Positions 45,136-54,711 of a stretch of DNA of 64,000 bases are shown here, one piece after another (positions within the stretch are counted from its first letter, which is position 1; every line of letters starts with the position of its first letter). The notes under the pieces are model-generated. The model was not told the origin of the DNA. It made no database searches and saw only the letters and a program-made list of their open reading frames with translations. The stretch spans positions 1-64,000 of the forward strand of contig QWIH01000001.1 of the NCBI GenBank assembly GCA_021405315.1. Direction: 5' to 3'. Both the position numbers and the translations under genes were made by a program. This stretch comes from Leptolyngbya sp. PLA1 (GTDB lineage Bacteria > Planctomycetota > Phycisphaerae > Phycisphaerales > UBA1924).

Positions 45136-45188
45136 CCGGCCGGGGCTGATCCGGTCAATCCGCGCGGGCACATCGCCCGGGCGGCCGG
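45136..45188 (-). promoter_or_regulatory. Structured leader upstream of rpsD
   Basis: CCGGCCG (45136-45142) and CGGCCGG (45182-45188) are complementary and enclose GGGC/GCCC (45166-45169/45175-45178). A further CCCGCG/CGCGGG pair lies nearer the start codon. This could be an S4 autoregulatory site. It could also serve the divergent nagB-like gene, or be chance pairing in GC-rich DNA. Confidence 0.35.
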
Positions 45189-45273
45189 TTCATTGAGCCC
45201 CAAGTAAAGCCCGGACAAGTGCCAACGTCAAGTGCGGGGGGCGGCGGTCGCTCCGGGGTCTGCGGGGCGCCGG

Positions 45274-45279
45274 TACTCT
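45274..45279 (+). promoter_or_regulatory. Putative -10 element of the NagB-like fusion gene
   Basis: TACTCT lies seven bases before the ATG at 45287, with no ribosome site between. Confidence 0.42.
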
Positions 45280-45286
45280 CCCGGTC

Positions 45287-48067
45287 ATGGCATCCGCGCA
45301 TTCCACCGAGCGTGTTCCAGTCCGAGTGTTCGCGTCCCCCGGGGACGCCAGCCGCTCCGCGGCGAGGCAGATTGCGGAGTTGATCCGAGAGCGGGCGGCG
45401 GAGGGGCGGCGGGCGGTGTTGGGGTTGGCGACGGGGTCTACGCCCCAGGGGGTGTACCAGGAACTGGTGAGGCTGCATCGGGTCGAGGGGCTGTCGTTCG
45501 CGAACGTGACGAGCTTCAATCTGGACGAGTACTACCCGATGTCCGGCGAGAGCCCGCAGAGCTATCGCCGGTTCATGCACGAGCACCTGTTTGATCACGT
45601 GGACATCGATCCGGCGCACGCGCACCTGCCGAACGGGGCGGCGGACGCGGCGAGCGTGCACGCGGAGTGCCAGCGGTACGAGCGGATGATCCGGGAGGCT
45701 GGGGGGATTGACCTGCAGATTCTGGGGATCGGGCGGACGGGGCACGTTGGGTTCAACGAGCCCGGGTCGGCGAGGGACAGCCGCACGAGGCTGATCACGC
45801 TGGACCGGGTGACACGGATGGACGCGGCGAGCGACTTCTTCGGCGAATGGAACGTGCCGCGGAAGGCGATCACGATGGGGGTGGGGACGATCCTGGATGC
45901 GAGGCGGGTGCTGCTGCTGGCGTTCGGGGAGCACAAGGCGGGGATCATCCGGCGTGCGGTGGAGGGAGAGGTGACGGCGTCGGTGGCGGCGTCGTTCCTT
46001 CAGCAGCACCCGAACGCGACGGTGCTGCTGGACCACAGCGCGGCGGGAGAGCTGACGCGGTTCAAGACGCCGTGGCTGCTGGGGCCGATCGAGCGGCTGG
46101 GGCACACGTGGGACCACGCGATGACGATGAAGGCGGCGATCTGGCTGGCGCGGACGCTGGACAAGCCGATCCTGAAGCTGACGGACGAGGACTACAACGA
46201 GCATGGGCTGCAGGACATGCTCTCGGCGCGGGGCGGTGCGTACGAGATCAACATCGAGGTGTTCCGGGCGCTCTCGCGGACCATCACGGGGTGGCCGGGG
46301 GGCAAGCCCCGGGGCGAGGGAGGGACCGGTGAGGAGTTTCCGAAGCGGGTGGTGGTGTTCAGCCCGCACCCTGATGACGACGTGATCTCGATGGGCGGGA
46401 CGCTGATCCGGCTGTGCGACCAGGGGCACGAGGTGCACGTGGCGTACCAGACGAGCGGGGACATCGCGGTGTGGGACGAATCCGCGCTGCGGCACCTGGA
46501 CTTTGTGCGGGAGCTGGCGCTGGCGTTCCCCGCGCTGGGGAGCGAGTTTGCGGAGTCGATGGAGCAGTCGGTCGCGGGGTTCCTGAGGCGCAAGAGCCCC
46601 GGGGAGGCGGACGCGCCGGAACTGCAGCGGGTGAAGGGGCTGATCCGACGGTCGGAGGCGCGGGCGGCGGCGAGATACAGCGGCGTGCACGAGGATCGGA
46701 TTCACTTCCTGGATCTGCCGTTCTATCAGACGGGGAGGGTGCGGAAGAATCCGATGGGCGAGGCGGATGTCGCGGTGACGATGCAACTCCTGGAGCGGGT
46801 GAGGCCCCACCAGGTGTACGCGGCGGGGGACCTGTCGGACCCGCACGGGACGCACAGGGTGTGCCTGGCGATCGTGCAGGAGGCGGTGCGGAGGCTGGCG
46901 GATCGGGACTGGATGACGCGGTGCCGCGTGTGGCTGTACCGGGGCGCGTGGCAGGAGTGGGGGCCGGAAGAGATCCAGATGGCGGTGCCGCTCGCGCCGG
47001 ACGAGGTGGCGCGGAAGCGGATGGCGATCTTCAAGCATGAGAGCCAGAAGGACCGTGCGCTGTTCCCCGGGCCGAACGATCCGCGGGAGTTCTGGCAGCG
47101 TGCGGAGGACCGGAACAAAGCGACGGCGAGCCTGTTCGACGCGCTGGGCCTGGCGGAGTACGAGGCGATCGAGGGGTTCGTGATGTGGAACCGAGAGGCG
47201 CCGCAGCCGGCCTCGCCCCGGCGGGTACTGGCGAGACTTCCCCGTGCGGTGTGCTCGTGGTCGCTGCGGACGGCCTCGCCGACGGACCTGGCGGCGAGGG
47301 TGCGGGCGTGTGGGGTGGGCGGGGTGCAGTTGCACCTGGACCCGATCCGCGCGGGGGCGTGGGATCTGGCGGGGACGCGCCGGGCGCTTTCGGACGCGGG
47401 GCTTGCGATCGTCTCCGGCATGATGGCGATGGAGGGGGAGGACTACTCGACGCTCGAGACGATCGCGAGGACCGGCGGGGTGAGGCCGGACGCGACCTGG
47501 GAGCGGAATCTGGCGGCGGCGCACGCGAACGCGTCGGTGGCGTCGTCGCTGGACATCGGGCTCGTGACGTTTCACGCGGGGTTCGTTCCTCACGACGCCG
47601 GGGACGCCGAGCGGGCCACGATCGTGCGGAGAACGAGGGCGATCGCGGACGCGTTCAATGCCCGTGGCATCCGCGTGGCGCTGGAGACTGGGCAGGAGAG
47701 CGCGACGAACCTTCTGTCATTCCTCGCGGAGCTGAACGAGGGGCGGAGCGCGGCGCAGCGGATCGGCGTGAACTTCGACCCGGCGAACATGATCCTGTAC
47801 GGCACCGGGCGCCCGCTGGACGCGCTCGCGGCGCTGCTGCCGCACGTGGTGCAGGTGCACATCAAGGACGCGAGCCCGCCCGCGGCGCCCGGGGTGTGGG
47901 GGACGGAGATGCCGGCGGGCAAGGGGAGCGTGCCCTGGGCGGAGTTCCTGGACCTGCTGGCGGGCGCGCCGGGCGTGGGCGCGATCGTGATCGAGCGCGA
48001 GGGAGGCGAGGAGCGCGTGGCGGACGTGCGGGCCGCGGGTGCGCTGCTCGCGTCGCTGCTGGACTGA
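45287..48067 (+). CDS. Three-domain amino-sugar enzyme: NagB-like + PIG-L deacetylase-like + TIM-barrel
   Basis: The 926-residue protein has three domains in one frame. (1) A glucosamine-6-phosphate deaminase-like domain (about 10-335) has LATGSTPQGVY (47-57), the catalytic D80 in FNLDEYY, and GIGRTGHVGFNEPGS (147-161). The position of the ring-opening Asp in E. coli NagB is Thr151 here. (2) A PIG-L/LmbE metal-dependent deacetylase-like domain (about 350-640) has SPHPDDDVISMGGT (359-372) and DPHGTHR (518-524). (3) A xylose-isomerase-like TIM barrel (about 650-926) has E800, NFDPANM (829-835), HIKDA (858-862) and E903. The domains together suggest coupled deacetylation, deamination and isomerisation of an amino sugar. 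Confidence 0.85.
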   Translation: MASAHSTERVPVRVFASPGDASRSAARQIAELIRERAAEGRRAVLGLATGSTPQGVYQELVRLHRVEGLSFANVTSFNLDEYYPMSGESPQSYRRFMHEHLFDHVDIDPAHAHLPNGAADAASVHAECQRYERMIREAGGIDLQILGIGRTGHVGFNEPGSARDSRTRLITLDRVTRMDAASDFFGEWNVPRKAITMGVGTILDARRVLLLAFGEHKAGIIRRAVEGEVTASVAASFLQQHPNATVLLDHSAAGELTRFKTPWLLGPIERLGHTWDHAMTMKAAIWLARTLDKPILKLTDEDYNEHGLQDMLSARGGAYEINIEVFRALSRTITGWPGGKPRGEGGTGEEFPKRVVVFSPHPDDDVISMGGTLIRLCDQGHEVHVAYQTSGDIAVWDESALRHLDFVRELALAFPALGSEFAESMEQSVAGFLRRKSPGEADAPELQRVKGLIRRSEARAAARYSGVHEDRIHFLDLPFYQTGRVRKNPMGEADVAVTMQLLERVRPHQVYAAGDLSDPHGTHRVCLAIVQEAVRRLADRDWMTRCRVWLYRGAWQEWGPEEIQMAVPLAPDEVARKRMAIFKHESQKDRALFPGPNDPREFWQRAEDRNKATASLFDALGLAEYEAIEGFVMWNREAPQPASPRRVLARLPRAVCSWSLRTASPTDLAARVRACGVGGVQLHLDPIRAGAWDLAGTRRALSDAGLAIVSGMMAMEGEDYSTLETIARTGGVRPDATWERNLAAAHANASVASSLDIGLVTFHAGFVPHDAGDAERATIVRRTRAIADAFNARGIRVALETGQESATNLLSFLAELNEGRSAAQRIGVNFDPANMILYGTGRPLDALAALLPHVVQVHIKDASPPAAPGVWGTEMPAGKGSVPWAEFLDLLAGAPGVGAIVIEREGGEERVADVRAAGALLASLLD

Positions 48068-48074
48068 GCCGGGC

Positions 48075-51000
48075 TTATCGCTTCGAGGGCCCGGCGGAGT
48101 GGGCCCAGCGCTGGATGACCTCCCGGAGGCCTGCGCCGCCGTCGTCCGTGGCTCCGGGCCCGAAGTACTTGAGCTCGAGGGAAGTGATTTCGTGGTCGAG
48201 TTCGACGAGGCGATCCGGGGCGAGCGTCGCCGGCGCGGAGGCGCGGAGCCGGCGGAGCGAGGTGACCACGCCGAGCGGGGTGACGCGTGCCGGGGCGAGC
48301 CAGGGGGCGTCGCGGGATTCGAGCGAGGGCTTTTTCTTCCAGAGCCACCAGGCGAGCGCGGCAACGAGGAGGGTGAGGAGCGCGGCGAGGGTGGCGCGGG
48401 CGGGAGTCCACCACCCGCCGGCGACGGCGACGGTGGTGCCGGACACCGGCACGATGTCGAGGTCGGCGTAGGCGCGTGATTCAAGCTCGGCCTTGTGGTC
48501 GGGGCGCAGCGCGGGGAGGGCGAACGTGCGGCCCACGGCGCCCGATCCTCGCGCGTAGGAGAGCAGGAAGGTGCGTTCGACCTTGAGTCGGTACATCCCC
48601 TTGTCGTCGGGTTCGGGGTAGCCCTCCTTTGGAGGGTCGTTGTTGCTCCATCCGAAGCGGCCGGTGGCGACGGAGCCCTCCTGGAGCACGAGGGCGGGGC
48701 GGGCCTCGATGCCGTCCTTGGGGAGGGTGTAGCCGGCGAGGGGTTCGTCGAGTCCGTCGAGCACGTCGCGCACATCGGGGAGGACACCCTCGCCGACCAT
48801 GCGAACTTCGAGGGTGACGGCGCCCTCGCCGGTCTCGACGGGGCGAACGTCGACGATCTGAGAGACCTTGAGCCCGTTGACGGGCCGGCGTTCGCGGGCC
48901 TCACCCTGCGCGAGGAGCGGGGTGTTGCTCTGGACGGCGAGGGTGACGGGGCCGGTCTGATCGGTGAACTGCATGTCGACGACGAGCTGGGGGAGGCGGT
49001 CGACGCTGGCGTCCTTCCGGCGGAGGATGACGTAGGCCATGGGCTTTTCCTTCCAGCCGTCCTGGCCGTCCTCGACGACGCCGCGGGCGGGCATGAAGGG
49101 GTCGAAGAAGCCGAGGGACTCGACGGAGAAGCTCTTGGAGAGCGAGGCCTCGATTTCTTTCTGAAGCTGGTCGCGGTAGTTGATCTCGCGGTACTGGCTC
49201 CCGACGCGGCCCCAGACGTTGTTCTGGAGGTACTTGGAGAAGCCGCCGGTTTCGCGGTCGACGCTGTTCGTGTAGCGGAGGGAGACAAGGACGCCGAAGG
49301 GGCTGTCGACGCCGACGCGGTCGTCGCCGTCGATGGTGAGACGAAGGCGGAGCTCGTTCCTGACGAGGTCCTGGTAGAGCTCATCCATGGAGCGGAGGCT
49401 GGCGCCCGCCGGGTGGGTGCCGATGACTCGGAGGGCGTGCTTCACGAGCCGCGGTTTGACCTCGGGCTCGGCCCGCTCAACGGCGGCCTGGATGTCCCTG
49501 GCGAAGACGGCGAGATGCCGGTCCGCGGCTTCCTGCGGGAGGGCGGTGATTGCCTTTCGGACGAGGTCGACCTGGTCGTCCTGGAGCGTTCCTTCCTTGG
49601 GGAGGTCATCGACGCGGAGGAAGTTGAGCTCTGCGGTGCCCATGGCGGCGCCGAACCAGCGTCTGTAGATGGAGGGGTCGTCGCGTTCGAGCCCTTCGGA
49701 GATGGCACGGGCGTAGCGATCTGCGGCTCGGGCGAAGGCCTCGAAGGCCTCCTTCCGGTACTCGTTCTGCTTCGCGGGGTCGGTGACGCGACCCTGCGAC
49801 TGGAGGTACTGCATGCGGTCGTAGGCGATGGCGGCGCGGGTAGCGGCGTGCTTCCACTCGCCGGGCTCTCCGACCATGGCGGCATCGGCGAGTTCGAGGG
49901 CGAGGCCGTAGCCCTTGTCGACCATGGCGGCGATCTCGGTGTCGGTGCGTTTGGCGCCGGTGGCGCGTTGGGCCTGGCGGCTGCGCCAGTCGCCGTTGAG
50001 GCTGGCGGCCATGGTGCGGGCGAGTCCCATGGCGGTGGGGGCGGGGAGGGAGGTGAGCGGGCCGAGGACGCGCTCGATGTCGGCCTTCTGGTAGACCTCG
50101 GTCTTGGCGTGGCAGGCCTTGAAGGTGAGGACGACACCGGGGAGCTTCGCGGGGTCGACGCCGAGGGACTGCATGTCCTTCATGAGTCCGGCGAGGCGGT
50201 CGAGGTTTCGCTGCTGGCGGCCACGCGTGAGGGGCGCCATGGGGAGGAACTCACGGTAGTAGAAGTAGAACATGAACTGCTGCTCGTTCTCGTCGGGGGC
50301 GGGGTTGAGGCGCTTCTCCCAGCATTCGAGGAAGTGGTTGGCAGTGCCCGCGGCCTCCGCGGGGAGCGCCTGGTTCGCGGCGCGTGTGAGGGAGAGGGCC
50401 TGGTCGATCTCGTCGGCGGTGGTGGCGATGGCGATGGAGGCCCTGCGGGCGCGGATGGCGAGGCTGGGTTCGAGGGCCGAGAGCCACTTCTCGCTCGGGA
50501 TGGCGCGGAGAAGGAGCTGCGCCTCGCGGGTGACGACACGCTGCTGGCCCCGGGCCTGGGCGGTCTGCTCCATCTCGTTGACGAGGGCGGCGGTGAGCAT
50601 CCGGAGCGGGACACGGAGCGCGGAGGTGTCGACGTTCTCGCGTTCGAGGAGGACGTCGATGCCTTCCTTGAGGGTGAGGATGGTCTGGGCGCGGTCGGCG
50701 ACGTCCTGCTTGGCGTCGCCGATGCTGGCGGCGCGGAGGGCCATGAGCTCGAGCGCCACGGGTCCGAGCGAGTCGCTGGCGAAGACCTGCCGTAGCCAGG
50801 CGGCGGTGCCGGCGCGGGGCACGGTGCTCAGCCCCTCGATCCCGAGGCGGAGTGCCTCACGGCGCGTCTCGAACTTCGCGCCCTCGACGAGCGCGGTCTG
50901 GGCCGCCAGTTCCCAGGCTTCGCGCTTGAGCGACTCGGCGGCGAGGCCTTCGCCGGCGTCGGCGGCGAGGGCGGACTTGTAGCGGGAGTGGACGAGGAGG

Positions 51001-51932
51001 TCCTCGGCGCGGCCCTGGGCGCGGGCCTCTTCCAGCGGGGGGAGGAACTCGTAGGCCTCCCGGACGAGGCCCGCGGCGGCGAGGAACTCGACGGTGCGGG
51101 CGCGGTGCGCCGCGTCGGCGGGGCCGAAGAATGTGGTGCCATCGCGGAGCCGGGCCATCATGGCTCCGGTGCCGCTCTTCGCGGCGGCCTTCTGCAGGAT
51201 CTTGCCCAGCGTCTCCATCTGCCATGGCTTGAACTCTCCGGGCGAGGCCTCGGCGAAGGCGAGGATTTCTTCTGGGAGGAGGCCCGCGTCGCCCCTTCCC
51301 AGCGTCTGCACGATGAAGCCGTAGATCGCCTCCGCCTCGGGGGCGGGGCGGGTGGAGAGGAACCGGCCGAGCACGGCCCACTCGCCCGCGAGCACGTGGG
51401 TGTGGATCCACTTGGCGACGTCGGGAGGCGGGGCGACGTCGGCGTTGGGCTGCGCGACCTGTCCGAAGCCGAGCCTGGCTCGGGCGCCGAGCACCGCGGC
51501 GGGCGAGCGGGTGAAGTCCATGGGCTGCATGGCCATGGTGATCTGCTGCCCTCGGGTTGCCTGCGCTCCACGTTCCGCGGCGAGCCCGAGCGCCTCGTCG
51601 AGGTTGAGGCCCATGTCCGCGTAGTACGCGAGCATGCGCTCCCGATCGTCCGGGTTGAGGGCGTCGTACTCCTTTCTGAGTTGTTCGAGCTGCGCCTTGG
51701 TGGGCCCGTCACCGGCGGGCTTGGAGGCGTCGGCCTTGGCGCCCGGCTCGGTGGAGGGGCTGGGCGGTTCGTCGGCGTCGGCGGGGTCGGGCTGCACAGG
51801 GGTGGCGGGAGTCGCTGTGGCCGGGCGTGCGACCGCGGGCCGGAGCTGCATGGCCGGCGTCTGCGAGAACGCTGCGCCGGTGCAGGCGAGCAGCACCAGA
51901 GCAGAAAAGGGGAGCAGGAGGTTCGTGTTCAT
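48075..51932 (-). CDS. Large exported helical-repeat protein, C-terminally membrane anchored
   Basis: This 1285-residue protein is the last gene of the MoxR/Bat-like operon. It has an N-terminal signal (about 1-23; LLAC could also be a lipobox) and a Pro-rich segment. A long region (about 90-850) is rich in amphipathic helices of TPR/HEAT character (for example FLAAAGLVREAYEFLPPLEEA). A beta-rich domain (about 850-1150) is followed by one membrane helix near residues 1183-1207 (LAALLTLLVAALAWWLW) and a 75-residue cytoplasmic tail. I recognise no catalytic motif. Position and topology suggest a scaffold or BatD-like partner of the VWA proteins, but it is far longer than BatD. Confidence 0.65.
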   Translation of the reverse strand: MNTNLLLPFSALVLLACTGAAFSQTPAMQLRPAVARPATATPATPVQPDPADADEPPSPSTEPGAKADASKPAGDGPTKAQLEQLRKEYDALNPDDRERMLAYYADMGLNLDEALGLAAERGAQATRGQQITMAMQPMDFTRSPAAVLGARARLGFGQVAQPNADVAPPPDVAKWIHTHVLAGEWAVLGRFLSTRPAPEAEAIYGFIVQTLGRGDAGLLPEEILAFAEASPGEFKPWQMETLGKILQKAAAKSGTGAMMARLRDGTTFFGPADAAHRARTVEFLAAAGLVREAYEFLPPLEEARAQGRAEDLLVHSRYKSALAADAGEGLAAESLKREAWELAAQTALVEGAKFETRREALRLGIEGLSTVPRAGTAAWLRQVFASDSLGPVALELMALRAASIGDAKQDVADRAQTILTLKEGIDVLLERENVDTSALRVPLRMLTAALVNEMEQTAQARGQQRVVTREAQLLLRAIPSEKWLSALEPSLAIRARRASIAIATTADEIDQALSLTRAANQALPAEAAGTANHFLECWEKRLNPAPDENEQQFMFYFYYREFLPMAPLTRGRQQRNLDRLAGLMKDMQSLGVDPAKLPGVVLTFKACHAKTEVYQKADIERVLGPLTSLPAPTAMGLARTMAASLNGDWRSRQAQRATGAKRTDTEIAAMVDKGYGLALELADAAMVGEPGEWKHAATRAAIAYDRMQYLQSQGRVTDPAKQNEYRKEAFEAFARAADRYARAISEGLERDDPSIYRRWFGAAMGTAELNFLRVDDLPKEGTLQDDQVDLVRKAITALPQEAADRHLAVFARDIQAAVERAEPEVKPRLVKHALRVIGTHPAGASLRSMDELYQDLVRNELRLRLTIDGDDRVGVDSPFGVLVSLRYTNSVDRETGGFSKYLQNNVWGRVGSQYREINYRDQLQKEIEASLSKSFSVESLGFFDPFMPARGVVEDGQDGWKEKPMAYVILRRKDASVDRLPQLVVDMQFTDQTGPVTLAVQSNTPLLAQGEARERRPVNGLKVSQIVDVRPVETGEGAVTLEVRMVGEGVLPDVRDVLDGLDEPLAGYTLPKDGIEARPALVLQEGSVATGRFGWSNNDPPKEGYPEPDDKGMYRLKVERTFLLSYARGSGAVGRTFALPALRPDHKAELESRAYADLDIVPVSGTTVAVAGGWWTPARATLAALLTLLVAALAWWLWKKKPSLESRDAPWLAPARVTPLGVVTSLRRLRASAPATLAPDRLVELDHEITSLELKYFGPGATDDGGAGLREVIQRWAHSAGPSKR

Positions 51933-51956
51933 GTCGGTGCTTCCTGGGACAACTGA

Positions 51957-52829
51957 CTACCAGCCCTGTCCGATCTCGCCGTCGAGCCCCGCGCCGCCCC
52001 CGGGGCGGTCGCCGCGGCGTCTGCCGCGAGAGCCGGGCCTGGGCTCGGTGCCGATGCGGCCGCTCCCGGTGGGGGAGTCCTTTGGACGTGCCTTGGCGAA
52101 GAGTTCGTCCAGGGAGCTTTGCTCGAGGTTGAGGACCAGTTCGACGTTCTTCTGCTGGTTGAGGGCTTCGGAGTCCTCGCCTCGTGCTCGGGCGGTCTCG
52201 GCGAGGTAGCGGTACTGCTGCGCGGCGCGGCCGGAGATTTCCTTCCACTCGGGTGCGGGCCGGCCTCCGAGGCGCATCAGGCGAGCGCCGTAGTAGTACG
52301 CGGTGGCGAGTTCCTCTCGCACCTGGCGTTCGAGAGAGGGGTCCGGGGCGCGGGAGGCGGTGAACTCCTCCAGCAGGCCTTCGAGAACCTCGGCTCCTGA
52401 CCCGACGCTGCCCGCGCGGACGAGCGCGCGGCCGCGAGAGACCCGGACGCGCTGGCGAAGGGAATGGTCCTGGTCGTCGATCAGTGCTTCCGCGCCGCCC
52501 AGGGTGTCCGCGACGCGCTGCCAGGCGGTGGCTGCGGCGGCGTAGGCATCCTGCTCGACGGCGCCGGCGTGCTTGGCCTTGTCGTGAAGCGTGGGGTCGT
52601 CCGAGCCGAACGCGGCCGCGCGGGCTTCGAGGGCACGCAGGTGTGACTGGTACGCCGTTTCCTGGAGCGTCATGGCGTCCTGCTGCTCGCGCTCCGCGCG
52701 GGCGAGGACGCCGGCGGCGCGATCGGCGAGGTAGTGCTTCTGGCCCGGGCCGAAGTGGTAGGCGGCGGCGACCACGGGGGCGATGGCCCAGAGCGTCCAG
52801 AGGGCGCGCCAGAGGAGGGGCTTGCTCAT
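51957..52829 (-). CDS. Membrane-anchored helical (TPR-like) protein of the Bat-type operon
   Basis: The 290-residue protein has one N-terminal membrane helix (about 8-25), a predicted coiled/helical body (about 30-230) rich in Ala/Glu/Arg, and a Gly/Arg-rich disordered tail. Its start overlaps the end of the VWA gene (ATGA), and it is followed 24 nt later by the 1285-residue protein. It occupies the place of a BatC/BatE-type TPR protein, but sequence resemblance is only general. Confidence 0.6.
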   Translation of the reverse strand: MSKPLLWRALWTLWAIAPVVAAAYHFGPGQKHYLADRAAGVLARAEREQQDAMTLQETAYQSHLRALEARAAAFGSDDPTLHDKAKHAGAVEQDAYAAAATAWQRVADTLGGAEALIDDQDHSLRQRVRVSRGRALVRAGSVGSGAEVLEGLLEEFTASRAPDPSLERQVREELATAYYYGARLMRLGGRPAPEWKEISGRAAQQYRYLAETARARGEDSEALNQQKNVELVLNLEQSSLDELFAKARPKDSPTGSGRIGTEPRPGSRGRRRGDRPGGGAGLDGEIGQGW

Positions 52830-53812
52830 GTGGGACCTCCGGCGGTCACGGCCCGGGCCCTTTTCCAGTCACGACGGACGCCGAACCACGCGAGCATGGG
52901 GCCGATGAGGCCGACCATGCCCCCGCCCGCGCCGAGCGCGGCGAGGGCGGCTTCCCTGGCGCTGAGGAGGTTTCCCACGCGCGGGGAGATGGAGGCGAGT
53001 TTCTCGACGACCTCCGTGGGGAGGTGCCTGGTGTTGCCCTGGTGGTAGTACCCGCCGAGCGAGGCCGCGACCTGCTTGAGGGTCCATTCATCCTGCTTGG
53101 AGGTGTGTCCGGAGATGATGGTGGCCTTGGATGGGTCGCCCACGCCGATGACGATGACATCAGCGATGGAGGGGGGCTTTCGGGGGATGCGAGGCGCGGC
53201 CTTGAGGTCGCCGTCGCTGATGACGACGAGGGTGGTGGACCGCCGCGCCCAGCCCTTGGCGAGTTCGAAGGCCTGCTCGAGGCCGGCGCCCATGTCGGTC
53301 TCGCCGGCGTCGTAGGCGACGTAGAGGGGCAGGCCCCCGGTGACCATGCTGACGACGTTCTTGTCGGTGGTGTCCTGGAGAACGGGGAGCGCCTTGGTGT
53401 AGAAGGCGACGAGGGTGACGCGGGTGTCCTTCATGTCGAGGCGGTCGAGTACGCCCTGAAGCACGCGGCCTCCCCAGACGCCCCGGCTGACCTTCTCGAC
53501 CTCCGGCCCCGCGTCCCTGAGATTCATGCTCGGGGACACGTCCAGCACGACGAGCAACTGGCGCGCGGCGCGGGGCGAGGGCTTCACATCCGTCTCTACG
53601 GGGTCCCAGTGGGCGAGGATGACCGCGCCCCAGACGGCGGCGCTGAGCCCGACGACCCGGATGACAGGGGCGGCGCAGGCCCAGTTCGCCGGGGTAGCCT
53701 CCGGCCCGAATGCGAGCCGGGCGACGCGCGAGATTCGGCGTGCATGGCGCCACTCGGCGACCGACGCGAGCAGCGCGGTGGCGAGGGCGGCAAAGTAGGC
53801 GAGGGTCACCAC
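52826..53812 (-). CDS. von Willebrand factor A membrane protein (BatA/BatB type), second copy
   Basis: The 328-residue protein has an N-terminal membrane pair (about 2-19 and 48-68), a VWA domain with MIDAS motif DVSPSMNLRD (91-100), a later ISDGDLK loop (DGD in place of the more usual DG), and a C-terminal membrane helix. GTG at 53812 is preferred: GAGGT lies seven bases upstream, and it overlaps the stop of the preceding VWA gene, which implies coupling. Bat VWA proteins act with MoxR ATPases in membrane-associated assembly or stress functions. Confidence 0.82.
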   Translation of the reverse strand: MVTLAYFAALATALLASVAEWRHARRISRVARLAFGPEATPANWACAAPVIRVVGLSAAVWGAVILAHWDPVETDVKPSPRAARQLLVVLDVSPSMNLRDAGPEVEKVSRGVWGGRVLQGVLDRLDMKDTRVTLVAFYTKALPVLQDTTDKNVVSMVTGGLPLYVAYDAGETDMGAGLEQAFELAKGWARRSTTLVVISDGDLKAAPRIPRKPPSIADVIVIGVGDPSKATIISGHTSKQDEWTLKQVAASLGGYYHQGNTRHLPTEVVEKLASISPRVGNLLSAREAALAALGAGGGMVGLIGPMLAWFGVRRDWKRARAVTAGGPT

Positions 53813-54711
53813 GGCGTGTACCTCAGCCAGGCGAGGCCCAGGGCGTGGACGGCGCACAGGGCGAGCGACGTCCAGGCGAAGGGCCCGAAGAAGTCCATGG
53901 GCACGGTGCCGACGCTGGCGAACCTCGCCGGCCTCATGCGGTCGATGTGTCCGAAGACCTGCTTGAGGCTCTCGGCATCGGCGGCGCGGAAGGACTCCCC
54001 GCCCGTGATGCGGGTCAGTTCGGCCATTTCCGCGGGCGCCTCGGATTCGTCGACGTGGATGTGGTAGACGATGATGCCCGCGGCCTTGAGTTCCTCCGCG
54101 ACCTCGTACTCCTGGCCTTGTCCGAGATCGAAGCTGAAGCCGTCGGAAACCAGGACGATCAGGCGGTCGCCCTGAGCCGCCTCGATCTCCATGTTGTCGC
54201 GGCAGAAACGGAGGGCCGCACCGATGGCCGTGCCGCCCATGTGGGCGGGCTGGTTGTCAGGGTTGGCGAAGGGCATGGCGTTGCGGAGGGCCTGGAGGTC
54301 CTTGGTCAGCGGGAGCCACTTGACCTGCGCCGTGCCGAACATGGTGAGGCCCATCGCGTCGCCCTCGCGGGCACGGGTGAACTCCTCGATGGCTTCGCTG
54401 GCGATGCGGTAGTTCCTCCCGCTCATGCTGCCGGAGACGTCGATGCAGACCTCGATGTTGGTGAGGAGTCGCTCCCGCTTTGGTTGCTGGAGGGTCTGAG
54501 GGCCGGCGAGGACGACGAGCGCGACCGCCATGATGCCGAGCGGGGCGGCATCGAACGCGCCCAGCGCCCAGCGGAGCCAGCGTCGGTCCTTGGCGCCGGG
54601 GCCGGCGTGGTCAACCGGCGCAACGATGCCGGCGCCGCGAGCGGCAACTGCCCAGAGGAGGATGACCGGGAGGCACAAGAAGAGGAGGACCCAGGGGTGT
54701 GTGAAGGTCAT
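53806..54711 (-). CDS. von Willebrand factor A membrane protein (BatA/BatB type), first copy
   Basis: The 301-residue protein has two N-terminal membrane helices (about 5-25 and 52-70), a VWA domain with the perfect MIDAS motif DVSGSMSGRNY (91-101), a Thr of the MIDAS in MGGTAIGAALRFC, LVSDGFSFD, and a C-terminal helix (about 275-297). This is the BatA layout. GGAGG precedes the ATG, which overlaps the stop of the upstream DUF4381-like gene. It is followed by a second VWA gene with an overlapping start. Confidence 0.86.
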   Translation of the reverse strand: MTFTHPWVLLFLCLPVILLWAVAARGAGIVAPVDHAGPGAKDRRWLRWALGAFDAAPLGIMAVALVVLAGPQTLQQPKRERLLTNIEVCIDVSGSMSGRNYRIASEAIEEFTRAREGDAMGLTMFGTAQVKWLPLTKDLQALRNAMPFANPDNQPAHMGGTAIGAALRFCRDNMEIEAAQGDRLIVLVSDGFSFDLGQGQEYEVAEELKAAGIIVYHIHVDESEAPAEMAELTRITGGESFRAADAESLKQVFGHIDRMRPARFASVGTVPMDFFGPFAWTSLALCAVHALGLAWLRYTPW

